From Mesorhizobium tianshanense (GTDB taxonomy: Bacteria; Pseudomonadota; Alphaproteobacteria; Rhizobiales; Rhizobiaceae): a stretch of 63,360 nt of DNA. This document shows positions 20,001-28,856 of the stretch, piece by piece. Each line of letters begins with the position of its first letter. The first letter of the stretch is position 1. The stretch is taken from assembly GCF_007830515.1 (NCBI RefSeq), contig NZ_VLKT01000047.1, positions 1 through 63,360 of the forward strand. The letters are read 5' to 3'. The notes under the pieces were generated by a model. That model saw only the letters and a list, made by a program, of their open reading frames with translations. It did not search any database and had not been told where the DNA came from. Both the position numbers and the translations under genes were made by a program.

Positions 20001-22635
20001 GGCGGACGGCGAACTGTGGTTACGGCAGAATGGCGCGCTACGACATCTCGCAGCGCGTTTGTCCGGAAGGGTGGAGGTCGCCGCATCGGCGCGTGCCGCG
20101 CACGAAGTGTCCCAGGAGGTAGTCGAGGAACTCAAGGCGCTTGCAGGAGACTTGAAGGCTGACGCGGCTTCCTTGTTTGGAGCACAGGACTTTTCAGAGG
20201 TCGAGATATCCGAGCTCATTTCGAGGCTGAACTCGTGGCTTGAGCATCTGGAACAGCTCTCGAAATGGGTTGCCTACCGGGAACGATCCGACAGTGCGCG
20301 AAAGGCAGGGCTCGGGGAGTTGATAGATGCCCTAGCCAAAGGCCAGGTGGCTACTGGATCGGCGCGATCGACCTTTGACATCGCCTACTACGAGCGGATG
20401 CTGATGGCGATGGCGACCGACGAGCCGGAGCTAGCGAGGTTCGACGGAGAACTACACTCCAGGGCCGTGCGCGACTTCGCTGACTTGGACCGGCAGAGAA
20501 TCAAGGCTGGTGCGATTGAGGTGGTAACCGCCCATCATCGAAGGATTCCTCCGAGAGACGGCGGAGCTGGACCAGTCGGACTGCTTCGTTCGGAGATGGC
20601 GCGTAAACGCGGCCATATGCCTATCCGGCAGCTGATGCAGAGGGCAGGTCCTGCGATCCAGGCGCTCAAGCCGGTGTTCATGATGAGCCCGCTCTCCGTT
20701 GCGCAGTTCCTGTCACCTGGGCGAATGTCTTTCGACCTGCTGGTGATGGACGAGGCTTCGCAGATACAGCCCGTGGATGCGCTTGGCTCGATCGCCAGAA
20801 CCAGACAGGTCGTAGTCGTTGGCGACGAACGCCAGCTGCCGCCCACGACATTCTTCGCCAAGATGACGGGATCGCAGACTGAGGACGATGACGGGGAGGG
20901 TGCACAGGTTGCCGACATCGAAAGCATCCTGGGCCTGTTCACGGCCCGTGGTCTGCCGCAGCGTATGCTCCGGTGGCATTACCGGAGCCGCCACCAGTCC
21001 CTGATCGCCGTCTCGAACAGCCAGTTCTACGAGAACCGGCTCTTCATCGTACCGAGCCCCTACACCCAAGAGGCAGGTATGGGGCTGCGGTTCCATCATG
21101 TGCCGGAGGGAGTCTTTGACTCCGGCGGCACTGGAACAAATCCTGTCGAGGCCCGAACCGTAGCCGAGGCGATCATCCGCCATGCGAAGTCGAATCCTCA
21201 GGAGTCCCTTGGCGTTGCGACATTCTCAGTGAGCCAACGTCGTGCCATTCAGGACGAACTTGAGGCGCTGCGGCGGTTGAATCCCGATACCGAGGCGTTC
21301 TTCCACGCTCATTCGAGCGAGCCTTTCTTCGTCAAGAACCTTGAGAATGTTCAGGGTGATGAGCGCGACGTCATACTGATCTCAGTGGGCTACGCCAAGA
21401 ATGCGCAGGGCTACATGGCTATGCGTTTCGGCCCTCTTGGAGCGGAAGGCGGCGAGCGCCGCCTGAACGTACTGATAAGCCGTGCCAAGCGTAGTTGCGA
21501 GGTCTTCGCTTCCATAACAGACGAGGATATCGACCTAGAGCGGGGCAAGGGAAAAGGCGTCTTCGCCTTCAAGCTCTTCCTGCACTATGCGAGGACGGGA
21601 CGACTGTCGCTCGCCCAGGTCACTACTCGGGAGATGGATTCCGTCTTTGAAGAGCAAGTAGCAAATGCGCTGATCGCGAAAGGTTACCAGGTTCATGCCC
21701 AAGTGGGTATCGCCGGCTTCTTCATCGACCTTGCCGTTGCCGATCCCGAGCGGCCAGGGCGTTACATCCTCGGCATCGAATGCGACGGCATAGCGTACCA
21801 CTCTTCGCGTTCGGCCAGAGACCGCGACCGTCTCCGGCAGGCGGTCCTGGAGGATCACGGCTGGATCATTCACCGCATCTGGAGCCCTGACTGGTTCCAG
21901 CGCCCGCGCGAGCAGCTGGAGCGCACGGCTGTGGCCATTGAGGCTGCGAGGAAGGAACTCGATGCGCGCCTCGAGTTGGGGGTCCAGAGACATCGCGCTG
22001 TAACCGTCGAGGTGGTTACCGTCGACCGAGGCAACGTGACTGAAATCGGGTTGGAGGACGCATCAGAAGCCGAGACTCCGCATCGAGCCTATGTGGAGAC
22101 CGAGCTGAAGCGACCCGGACACTTCGACCTGCATGAAACACCAACCGGCATGCTGGCCGGACTGGTCGAACAAGTTGTAGCAACGGAAGCACCGGTTCAT
22201 CTCGACGAAGTGGTCTCGCGTATACGAGACGCGTGGGGTTTGCAGCGCGCGGGCGGTAGGATTCTGGATGCTGTTGAGCGAGGTCTGATCGTGGCTGAGA
22301 GTCGCGGCGCGGTGGCCCGGCGTGGGAATTTTTGCTTCAAGCCAGATGCACCAATCTCCCTGAGGGATCGAAGTCAGGTTCTGTCCCCGGGCTTGCGGAA
22401 GCCGGAAATGATTGCCCAAGAGGAGATCGCCGAAGGTGCTATCGAGGTAGTGACGTCGAACCTTGGGGCGACAGAAGAGGAGATCGCCATGAGGGTTGCC
22501 CGGATGCTTGGCTTCAAAGCTACCAGCGCACAGTTGAGGTCTGTGATCTCGGCAGCCGTCTCGGATCTTGTTGTCAAGGGAATGCTGAGGTCTCAAAATG
22601 GGTTGCTAGTCATCGACAGCGCTAGTCCACTTTAG
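17062..22635 (+). CDS. Giant DUF4011-helicase-nuclease-DUF3320 protein (Hhe-like)
   Basis: The 1857-residue protein opens with a DUF4011-type domain (LLDLSARNRLLNVP near residue 30). A split superfamily 1 helicase follows: Walker A GPPGTGKSQT near 344, then a long helical insertion (about 500-1130), Walker B VMDEASQIQPVDAL near 1225, GDERQLPP near 1251 and late motifs GDERDVILISVGYA near 1432 and NVLISRAKR near 1469. Residues of about 1525-1635 form a PD-(D/E)XK/Vsr-like nuclease with FFIDLAV and GIECDGIAYHSS, and the C-terminus is a DUF3320-like helical region. This order matches a helicase-Vsr architecture reported as an antiphage protein (hhe). A TTG start follows a G-rich ribosome site. 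SbcCD-like genes follow 115 bp later, suggesting an operon. The domain calls are firm. The defence role is inferred. Confidence 0.88.
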   Translation: MSDVEKSVFQSDLPLKEKLERARTELLDLSARNRLLNVPRFSKSAKTIDVVDERSSEIYRLLVNEGKAFTFLAGKPDRSKAVQAESDVPDEEIDYSLVGLAQPEDDQGDDRGVSARHLDTKLQTRMTPTGLQRRLLDLYHDARTLEEEQGVNILFLALGMLKWVDPNNKENIRHAPLILVPVRLERGAAGERFRLRARPEDHTANLSLEAYLDRLHQLAMPPFEAGDDFDTSGYLDAVAEAVSTKEGWEVLRDDTVLGFFSFAKFLMYRDLDPDIWPDGTRIIDQPKIRSLLSDGFETREPLMSDDIAIDPHIAPAEMLHIVDSDSSQTLAIHDVRKGRDLVIQGPPGTGKSQTIANIIASAVADGKTVLFVAEKMAALEVVKRRLDTAGVGDACLELHSNKANKRMMLEELRRTWQLGSPQGQFPTSLTDRLLEARDKLNAHAARMHVPRGVSELTPYQVLGELIRLQQQGQRPVDIQLDGATDWPADGVSMRRGLLDEVSRRIDEIGLPIHHPWRGVGLDGVLPTTVERLVPRIESLLARARPLREQLAAISKEIESEPSQILGDSGPVQDRAELLAAAPSFPPEALASSSWDDQTKDISSLLWTGADFARKSAELSEHLAMGAVDTFIEGLELELEKLPSEFPKEGFVRARQLTILLPRLREEAERLNQELGSTVLPDTLAGLLRLVVTGERVAAAPNASPEAFAATVWESGLEQAGDLADNIATLEAARAELQGKVVDAAWSTDVAAARQALAIHTGILKALNSDYRRATALMRSIVVDSKAPTADLVRLLDILMKGQAAAARIREGDAFGRSAFGGDWRGERSPSAPLLALVEWMRTLRGLGAEPRLIAGRMAERSEAGARAGRVRKVIEIGRPIIEGFWNDLGHLASSALGNVASVERAALHLVEAKAQALSRADELSRQVLASPPDLIVDRLDLVRRIGQLQELAQAVDAAHTLGNSAFGSAWAGRMSDWTGLADGELWLRQNGALRHLAARLSGRVEVAASARAAHEVSQEVVEELKALAGDLKADAASLFGAQDFSEVEISELISRLNSWLEHLEQLSKWVAYRERSDSARKAGLGELIDALAKGQVATGSARSTFDIAYYERMLMAMATDEPELARFDGELHSRAVRDFADLDRQRIKAGAIEVVTAHHRRIPPRDGGAGPVGLLRSEMARKRGHMPIRQLMQRAGPAIQALKPVFMMSPLSVAQFLSPGRMSFDLLVMDEASQIQPVDALGSIARTRQVVVVGDERQLPPTTFFAKMTGSQTEDDDGEGAQVADIESILGLFTARGLPQRMLRWHYRSRHQSLIAVSNSQFYENRLFIVPSPYTQEAGMGLRFHHVPEGVFDSGGTGTNPVEARTVAEAIIRHAKSNPQESLGVATFSVSQRRAIQDELEALRRLNPDTEAFFHAHSSEPFFVKNLENVQGDERDVILISVGYAKNAQGYMAMRFGPLGAEGGERRLNVLISRAKRSCEVFASITDEDIDLERGKGKGVFAFKLFLHYARTGRLSLAQVTTREMDSVFEEQVANALIAKGYQVHAQVGIAGFFIDLAVADPERPGRYILGIECDGIAYHSSRSARDRDRLRQAVLEDHGWIIHRIWSPDWFQRPREQLERTAVAIEAARKELDARLELGVQRHRAVTVEVVTVDRGNVTEIGLEDASEAETPHRAYVETELKRPGHFDLHETPTGMLAGLVEQVVATEAPVHLDEVVSRIRDAWGLQRAGGRILDAVERGLIVAESRGAVARRGNFCFKPDAPISLRDRSQVLSPGLRKPEMIAQEEIAEGAIEVVTSNLGATEEEIAMRVARMLGFKATSAQLRSVISAAVSDLVVKGMLRSQNGLLVIDSASPL

Positions 22636-22750
22636 CGCGTAAGCGCTAGAAGAATGATAGCTCGAGCTGGAGACGACAACACCGAGTGTAGTGTAATTTT
22701 CTTATCGGCCGCGGTCGAACCCCGTATTTCCCGTGGCTGGAGACCGCCGA

Positions 22751-24010
22751 ATGGCATTTCGATTTATACATACGGCCGATATTCACCTCGACTCGCCGCT
22801 CCGTTCCCTCGCGATGCGAAACCCCGATCTTGCCGAACTCGTCGGAGACGCCAGTCGCCAGGCATTTGTCGCAATAGTGGATCTCTGCCTTGCGGAGCGT
22901 GTCGACGCGCTCGTCATTGCCGGCGATCTTTATGATGGCGATCAGACTTCGATGAAAACGGCGCGGTTCCTGGCGTCGCAGATGACGCGCCTTCACCAGG
23001 CCGGCATCAGGGTTTTCAAGATCCGCGGAAATCACGACGCCATGTCGCGGATATCGAAACAACTCCTGTTTCCGGACACAGTAACAATCTTCGGCGGCCG
23101 TCCCCAGTCCGTGCTCCAAACAGCCGGCGGGCTGGAAGTGATGTTTCATGGATTGAGCTTCGCGAACCCCAAGGCGCCGGAAAGCCTGCTCGCCAAGTAT
23201 ACAGCTGCCCGTGAAGGGGCGGTCAACGTGGGCATCATGCACACCAGCCTGGCAGGATCGCCCGGTCACGACGTCTACGCCCCTTGCAACGTCGCTGATC
23301 TGCACGGCCATGGTTTTGACTACTGGGCACTCGGGCACATCCATGTCCGGAAAGTCCATCCTGGAGCGAGCACGGTGGTGATGCCAGGAATGCCGCAAGG
23401 CAGGGACATCAACGAGGCCGGAGAGAAATCCGTCACCTTGGTCACGATACGAGACGACCGTTCCATCGAGATCGAGGAAAGACTGACGAGTGTCGCGCAG
23501 TTCGAGCGGGTGAGCGTCGACCTGACTGGGACGGTCGAATGGTCTGAGGCCGTCGGGCGAGTACGATCCGCGTTCGAAGTTCTCCGGCCTTCGGTCAGGT
23601 CCCGCCATGTCGTGGCCCGTCTGGCCGTGACCGGGTCGTCGCCATTGTCGTGGGCGATTATCCGGGACAGGGATCTGCTTTTGGCCGAAGCCGAGCAGGC
23701 AGCGGAACAGGCAGGCGACACATGGGTGGAAAAGCTCGAGCTGGATCTTTCTCCACCCAGGACGGAAACGCTCGAAGGCATCGCGGATCCGATTTTCGAA
23801 CTCGCCGAGTCCATGCGCACCGATGCCAGTTCGGAAGCCTTTCGTGCCGAAGCGAGGGCGTTTGTGCAGAAAACGATCGCGGATCTCCCGCCTGACGCGC
23901 GCGACTTCGCCGGAAAGGACGATGCTGCACTGGAGCTCTTCCTCGACAGCGTCCTTGCCAGCGGCGCCGACCTGGTCACGGCCCGCCTCAAGGCAGGTGG
24001 AGCGCAATGA
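22751..24010 (+). CDS. YhaO/SbcD-like metallophosphoesterase (DNA repair exonuclease family)
   Basis: The 419-residue protein carries the full calcineurin-like metal-binding set: HTADIHLDSP at the start, AGDLYDGD, RGNHDAMS, a histidine in GIMHTSL and GHIHVRK. These are arranged as in the YhaO/SbcD/Mre11 nuclease family. A helical C-terminal tail of about 150 residues probably docks the partner ATPase. ATG 22751 has GGAG nine bases upstream and is preferred to the GTG at 22733. The stop overlaps the ATPase start (ATGA, 24007-24010), which shows strict pairing. It would be the nuclease subunit of an SbcCD-like complex and is preceded by the DUF4011 helicase gene. Confidence 0.88.
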   Translation: MAFRFIHTADIHLDSPLRSLAMRNPDLAELVGDASRQAFVAIVDLCLAERVDALVIAGDLYDGDQTSMKTARFLASQMTRLHQAGIRVFKIRGNHDAMSRISKQLLFPDTVTIFGGRPQSVLQTAGGLEVMFHGLSFANPKAPESLLAKYTAAREGAVNVGIMHTSLAGSPGHDVYAPCNVADLHGHGFDYWALGHIHVRKVHPGASTVVMPGMPQGRDINEAGEKSVTLVTIRDDRSIEIEERLTSVAQFERVSVDLTGTVEWSEAVGRVRSAFEVLRPSVRSRHVVARLAVTGSSPLSWAIIRDRDLLLAEAEQAAEQAGDTWVEKLELDLSPPRTETLEGIADPIFELAESMRTDASSEAFRAEARAFVQKTIADLPPDARDFAGKDDAALELFLDSVLASGADLVTARLKAGGAQ

Positions 24011-27000
24011 GGCTCCGGCGCCTTGATCTCATTCGTTATGGAAAGTTCACCGACAGGACGATCGAGTTTGGACCAAAACCGAATTCCGGGCCCGACTTGC
24101 ATATCGTGTTCGGGCTGAATGAGGCCGGCAAGTCGACCGCGCTTTCCGGCTGTCTGGACTTGCTGTTCGGGATTGAAGAACGCAGCCGCTACAATTTCCT
24201 GCATGAGTACAGCGCGATGCGCATCGGCGGTGTGCTCGAATTCGGAGGAGAGGAGCATGCGTTCTCGCGCACGAAACAACGCAACAACTCGCTGCTGAAC
24301 GCGACAGGCCAACCGGTAAGCGAGTTGGCGATTACGGCGCATCTCGCAGGTTTGTCCCGGGACGCATACCAGACCATGTTCTCGTTGGACGACGAGACAC
24401 TGGAAGTAGGCGGCAAATCAATCCTGGAGTCGCGTGGCGACCTGGGCAAGCTCCTGTTCACGGCCAGCGCCGGACTTGGGCATGCAAGCGACACATTGAG
24501 CGCGCTCGAGGCTGAAGCGGACGGGCTCTATCGCAAGCAGGCACACGGAACCGAACTTGCGCTGCTCAAGAAACGGCTCGCGGAACTGAAGTCCGGGAGA
24601 GAGGCGATCGACACCCTGGCGTCGACCTTCGAGACCCTTGAATCCGAACGGCTGGACGCGACGGAAAATTACGATCGCAGCATCGCCGAACGGTCAGTGC
24701 TGTCGGCTCGGCTTGATACCATTGCGAAGTACCTTCACGCAGTCCCGATCCTCGCGGATATCCGACGAAAGACAGCCCGGCTGGCTGAGTTGCCCGACAT
24801 CGCCTCACCACCACGGACCTGGACAGGCAGTGTCGCCGAAATGATCGATGACGACGCCAGCCTGAGGACAAGGTTGTCAGGGAATACCGACGAGGTCGAG
24901 CGCGTGACGATGAAAATCGCATCGGTTGACGTAGATGAGGTGATCCTTGCGATCTCCGAGCGGGTTCGCAGCCTGGTGGATCGCAAGGTGCGCTATGTCT
25001 CGGCAGGCTTGGATCTGCCAAGTCGCAGGACGGAGCTGCAGATACTCGATAACGCCGTGGCGATTTGCCTTGCTGCTCTGGGAAGATCCTCCGAGCCAGA
25101 CCCCGCTGCGCTGCTTCTGCCTGCTGCCACCGTTGGCGCTGTTCGCAATATGGTCGAGCAACGATCCGGAATTGCTACCCGTGCGGGCGTCGCCCGCGAC
25201 GAAGCCGCGGCTGCCCTGGATGCGCTTCAGACGGCACGCGAGCGGGTTGGCGAAGAAAGGGCAGTGCCCGAACCTGCCAGGGCAAGGCTTGCCTCGGCTT
25301 TGTCGAAAGCGCGGGGGGGTGGGCACCTGAAAGACATCAAGGCGGCACGCGAGGCCGAGGACGCGAGCACAATCCGATGGGAGGCGGCAATTAGTCGCCT
25401 GCATCCCTGGTTCGGGGATGCTCGGGCGCTGGCCAGGGTGCCAGTCCCGAGCGCTGGGCAGGTTGGCGCATGGAAAACGCTCGCAGCAGAGCTTGGAAAG
25501 AGCAGGGCCGTGCTTTCCGAACGTCTTGCCGAACACCGGGGCAATCACGAATTGCTCTCAGCGCGGCTGGATGCCCTTCGTGCCTCGGCTGATGTAGCTG
25601 ACGATGAAGCGGCCGCCGCCATCCGGCGCGCCCGCAACGAGGCTTGGGCAAAGCATCGAGGTGAGCTTACTGGCGAAACAGCCGACGATTTCGCGGTCGT
25701 GCTGTCTCGCGACGACAGTATTGGAGCGGTTCGGCTGGTCAACGCGCGGGAGCTCGCCGAGATCCGAACAACGATCCGCAGCCTCGCTGAAACGACGGTC
25801 GCCATCGCGCGTACGCGCGACCACCTTGCACAGATCGACTTGAAAGAGGAGGCAGCGCTCTCGGAACTTCGCGCGGCGGCCAGCGAGCTTCTGGCAAGCC
25901 TGGAATTCTCGCCCGAGCGTCTCATCGAACTGATCGAGAACTGTGCCTCTGCTCGCACCGATGCGCTCGCGGCCTGGGAGGTAATCGAGCTCGCACGGAA
26001 GAAGGCAGGGCGCGCGGTCGACGAGGGAGACCAGATACGCCTGGAGTTGATCCGGGCGCTGGAGAGCGTCGGGATAGGCTCGGATCCCTGCGAAGATCTG
26101 GAGACGCTCATGGCCGTCGCAGAACTGTTCCTCGACAGGCAGCTCAAAGTGGACGCAGAACGTGCCGAGGCGATTAGAACCGTGAGCGCGAAAGAGGAGG
26201 ATCTGGCAGCGAGACGACGGGCTTTGGACGTGGCGGAAAGGCGCGAGGAAGAATGGCTGGCTGGCATTACCGAAGCGCTTGAGGGCACCTGGCTCGAGAG
26301 CGGCATTTCGGCGCCCGGCGTCGGCAACGTACTCGATCAATTGGCTGAACTGTCCAAAAGCATTCAGGAGCGGGATGCCATGCGGCTCCGCATCGAGAAG
26401 ATGGAGGCAGATAGAGACAATTTCATTGTCGAGGTCACCGCTGCCGCGGCTGAAGCTGGTGAGTCGGCGAACAGCGACGAACCCGAACAGTTAGCGATCC
26501 GGCTTGCTGAGCGCCTGGAGCGCGCCGATCGCGCTCGCGAGACGAAGGCAGCCCTCGTCAATGACCTGCAGCGCCTGCAAGATACTCGCGACATTCTGAA
26601 TGTCGAAGCAGCGGCGCATGAGCGGCGCAAAACCGAGGTGCTGGGCGTTTTTGGCGTAGCTACCCTGTCTGAAGTCGTGGAACGCGACGAGTTGCTGCGG
26701 GACAGGGATCGTCTGCGCGCTGCCGCAGCCGACCTTGAGGAGCAGTTGTCGGCAGAACTTGGGGTGGAAGGGTTCGCGCAAGCGCGGTCGATATTGGATG
26801 CTCTCGATTTCGATAGCCTCGCAATCGAGAAGGCTGAAGGCGAGCAACGGTTTCGGGATCTTGATGAAGCCATACAAAATCAGCTTATCCGGCAGACGCG
26901 AGCGGCCGACAAGCTGGATGCCATTGGTGGCGATAGCGCCGTTGCCCGAATAGATGCCGAACGACGCACCGTACTACTCGAGATCGAGGAAAAGGCCGTC

Positions 27001-27474
27001 CGTTACATCGAGCTGAAACTGGGAGTTATGTCCGCCGGGAACGCTCTGCGCGTATACCGTGAGCGTCATCGCTCCGGGATGATGAAGCGGGCATCTGACG
27101 CTTTCGCCCTCATCACGCGCGGTCAGTACTCGGGGCTGGCAACCCAACCTGTGAAGGGCGGAGAAGTCCTCATCGCATTGCAGCGCGACGGGCAGTCCAA
27201 GGTCGCCGACGCGCTGTCAAAGGGCGCGCGTTTTCAGCTCTACCTGGCCCTGAGGCTTGCCGGTTATTACGAGTTTGCCCAGTTTCGACCCTCAGTGCCA
27301 TTCATTGCCGATGACATAATGGAAACCTTCGACCATTTCCGGTCCGAAGAGGTTTTCAGGTTGTTTGGCGAGATGGCAAGTGCGGGTCAGGTGATCTACC
27401 TTACGCATCACCAGCACCTATGCGAGATCGCCAAGGCTGTTGTGCCGGGCGTAACGATCCACGACCTCGGATAG
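24007..27474 (+). CDS. YhaN/SbcC-like SMC-type ATPase
   Basis: This 1155-residue ATPase has an N-terminal head with GLNEAGKSTAL near residue 36, after the family-typical RYGKFTDRTIEFG. A central region of about 900 residues, rich in Glu, Ala, Arg and Leu, is predicted coiled coil, with no CxxC zinc hook that I can find. The C-terminal head has the signature-like SKGARFQLYLALRLAGYY, a Walker B of unusual form (VPFIADDIMETFD) and a switch histidine in YLTHHQH. YhaN-type proteins pair with YhaO phosphoesterases as hook-less SbcCD relatives. It overlaps the phosphoesterase gene by 4 bp, and a terminator-like hairpin lies about 200 bp downstream. Confidence 0.87.
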   Translation: MRLRRLDLIRYGKFTDRTIEFGPKPNSGPDLHIVFGLNEAGKSTALSGCLDLLFGIEERSRYNFLHEYSAMRIGGVLEFGGEEHAFSRTKQRNNSLLNATGQPVSELAITAHLAGLSRDAYQTMFSLDDETLEVGGKSILESRGDLGKLLFTASAGLGHASDTLSALEAEADGLYRKQAHGTELALLKKRLAELKSGREAIDTLASTFETLESERLDATENYDRSIAERSVLSARLDTIAKYLHAVPILADIRRKTARLAELPDIASPPRTWTGSVAEMIDDDASLRTRLSGNTDEVERVTMKIASVDVDEVILAISERVRSLVDRKVRYVSAGLDLPSRRTELQILDNAVAICLAALGRSSEPDPAALLLPAATVGAVRNMVEQRSGIATRAGVARDEAAAALDALQTARERVGEERAVPEPARARLASALSKARGGGHLKDIKAAREAEDASTIRWEAAISRLHPWFGDARALARVPVPSAGQVGAWKTLAAELGKSRAVLSERLAEHRGNHELLSARLDALRASADVADDEAAAAIRRARNEAWAKHRGELTGETADDFAVVLSRDDSIGAVRLVNARELAEIRTTIRSLAETTVAIARTRDHLAQIDLKEEAALSELRAAASELLASLEFSPERLIELIENCASARTDALAAWEVIELARKKAGRAVDEGDQIRLELIRALESVGIGSDPCEDLETLMAVAELFLDRQLKVDAERAEAIRTVSAKEEDLAARRRALDVAERREEEWLAGITEALEGTWLESGISAPGVGNVLDQLAELSKSIQERDAMRLRIEKMEADRDNFIVEVTAAAAEAGESANSDEPEQLAIRLAERLERADRARETKAALVNDLQRLQDTRDILNVEAAAHERRKTEVLGVFGVATLSEVVERDELLRDRDRLRAAAADLEEQLSAELGVEGFAQARSILDALDFDSLAIEKAEGEQRFRDLDEAIQNQLIRQTRAADKLDAIGGDSAVARIDAERRTVLLEIEEKAVRYIELKLGVMSAGNALRVYRERHRSGMMKRASDAFALITRGQYSGLATQPVKGGEVLIALQRDGQSKVADALSKGARFQLYLALRLAGYYEFAQFRPSVPFIADDIMETFDHFRSEEVFRLFGEMASAGQVIYLTHHQHLCEIAKAVVPGVTIHDLG

Positions 27475-27559
27475 TTGTGCGTCGTCGTGGCCGACGCACT
27501 GCTGCCAGTGTCCTGTCGAGCGCGCGGAGACCGCCATCTTGCGTGCGCAGACTGAACCA

Positions 27560-27587
27560 CTCTCCCAATATTGCGATATTGGGAGAG
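27560..27587. repeat. Perfect 12-bp stem, 4-base loop hairpin
   Basis: The arms CTCTCCCAATAT and ATATTGGGAGAG pair perfectly around a TGCG loop, 86 bp beyond the stop codon of the SMC-type ATPase gene. No T run follows on the plus strand, so it is not a classical terminator. It could be an mRNA-stabilising hairpin, an insertion element end or a protein site. Confidence 0.7.
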
Positions 27588-27675
27588 GGGCCGCTTGTGC
27601 AAATGAAGCCACTCGAGAGGTCTCTTCTCTCACGACGCGCCTTACAAAGGGGTTCCTTTTGACGCCGCGGGTTAT

Positions 27676-27712
27676 GGCCCCGCCTCGCTTCAGCGAGGCT
27701 GGGCCTGTTTTT
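27676..27712 (+). terminator. Rho-independent terminator after the helicase-SbcCD cassette
   Basis: The 5' arm GGCCCCGCCTCGCT and 3' arm AGCGAGGCTGGGCC pair with one mismatch around a two-base apex (so the loop is probably four bases after fraying). TGTTTTT follows. It reads on the plus strand and is the first such structure after 27474, so it probably ends the cassette transcript. Being nearly symmetric, it may also act on the convergent PhzF gene's transcript. No gene is supportable in 27475-27880. Confidence 0.6.
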
Positions 27713-27880
27713 GAATCGGCGGAAATGTCTGATTTGGCTGGCTTTAGCTTCCCAGTATTTGAGTTCGTGTTGAACGGTGCGCGTTCGATGTCGGCCCAAC
27801 AGGGGGGTCGAGATGAGCCCGCCAGCAACGCTCAAACGTTACTGCGTGTCACGCACACTGGCGCAGGTTCAGGCCAATCC

Positions 27881-28795
27881 TCAGCACGTCAGTACCCCTT
27901 CCATCACGACTACACATTGGCCACTAAGCTGAACGACAGGGTCATGGCCTTCGCTCCGCGTGACCCTCGTCAAAAGAGTGCTAGGCCTCCCCATATCCAC
28001 CCCCTGCCGGGTTCGGAGTGCAAGGTTATCGCTTTTCCTCAAGTCCGCTTGCAAAGCGGAAACAGCAGCGGTCCCGCTGCCGCACGCAGGATCCTCGGCC
28101 ATGAAGCCCGTGAACATTCGTGCCTGAAGATCACAATCCGGCTGCTCTGGGTCCTCGGCAAGAGTGTAGGTGTAGACCGAACGCGCGCCGTCGAGCGGAA
28201 AGACCTTCGAGTAGGCAGCCTTGTCCGGTCGAGCCCGGCGCAGAGCATCGCGCGTTTTAAGCTCAACCGCCAGAAAGGGCAGACCTACGGAAACGACTTG
28301 AGGCGGGTGTTCTTCGGTGTGAATATCAGCAGGGTCGAGACACAGGCAGGCGGACGCCTGTTCGGCTGTGACCTGAGAGCGACGGCTGAATGGTTCGGGG
28401 CAGACGAGCTCGGCGGTCTCCAGCTTCGCGTCCTTCCACGTCAGGTCGATGGCGACCAGACCAGCCTTTTCCTCAAATGTCATTTGGTTCAGCTGGTTGC
28501 CATGCTTCGCGAACTCCCTCCCCAACACAAAAGCGGTGCCGATGTTGGGATGGCCCGCGAAGGGTACTTCCCGCACGGGCGTAAAGATGCGCACCTGAGC
28601 GGTGTGAGCTGGGTCTTTCGCGGGCAGCACAAAGGTGCTCTCGATATAGTTGAATTCGCGAGCGATGGCCTGCATCTGCTCCGTCGAGAGCCCTTCAGCA
28701 TCGAGGACAACGGCCACCGGATTTCCCTGAAACGGGCGATCGGTGAAGACGTCTGCGGTAACGTATCGACGTAAGGAGTGCGCGGGCTGTTCCAT
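27881..28795 (-). CDS. PhzF-family isomerase/epimerase-like protein
   Basis: This complete PhzF-fold protein has 304 residues. It has VFTDRPFQGNPVAVV near the start, the catalytic-type glutamate in FNYIESTFVL, the motif VPFAGHPNIGTA, and the late MFTGFMAEDPACGSGTAA, all typical of the family (PhzF, diaminopimelate-epimerase fold). The reaction is unknown outside phenazine synthesis. Many members probably isomerise amino-acid-derived compounds. ATG 28795 is preferred to a start at 28822 because the latter adds only non-conserved residues. It lies divergent, 59 bp away, from a truncated MocR-type regulator gene, an arrangement common for PhzF genes. Confidence 0.85.
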   Translation of the reverse strand: MEQPAHSLRRYVTADVFTDRPFQGNPVAVVLDAEGLSTEQMQAIAREFNYIESTFVLPAKDPAHTAQVRIFTPVREVPFAGHPNIGTAFVLGREFAKHGNQLNQMTFEEKAGLVAIDLTWKDAKLETAELVCPEPFSRRSQVTAEQASACLCLDPADIHTEEHPPQVVSVGLPFLAVELKTRDALRRARPDKAAYSKVFPLDGARSVYTYTLAEDPEQPDCDLQARMFTGFMAEDPACGSGTAAVSALQADLRKSDNLALRTRQGVDMGRPSTLLTRVTRSEGHDPVVQLSGQCVVVMEGVLTC

Positions 28796-28825
28796 GGCCG
28801 CCTTCTTGGCACACCTAAACAAACT

Positions 28826-28856
28826 GATACAATCGAATCATTGTCTCAGATACAAT
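28826..28856 (+). promoter_or_regulatory. GATACAAT repeats, probable MocR-type operator
   Basis: GATACAAT occurs at 28826-28833 and again at 28849-28856, with a near-inverted copy ATTGTCTC at 28840-28847. Mixed direct and inverted repeats are typical binding sites of MocR-type dimers. The second repeat overlaps the ATG at 28855, so binding would repress the regulator's own gene and could control the divergent PhzF gene. Confidence 0.5.

Noticed and set aside
22646..24007. A 453-codon minus-strand open frame opposite the YhaO-like gene
   Set aside because: It is the antisense shadow of a gene with clear phosphoesterase motifs and shows no domain of its own.
25545..26340. Two overlapping minus-strand frames of about 260 codons within the YhaN-like gene
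   Set aside because: Ser/Arg/Ala-rich shadows of a coiled-coil coding region.
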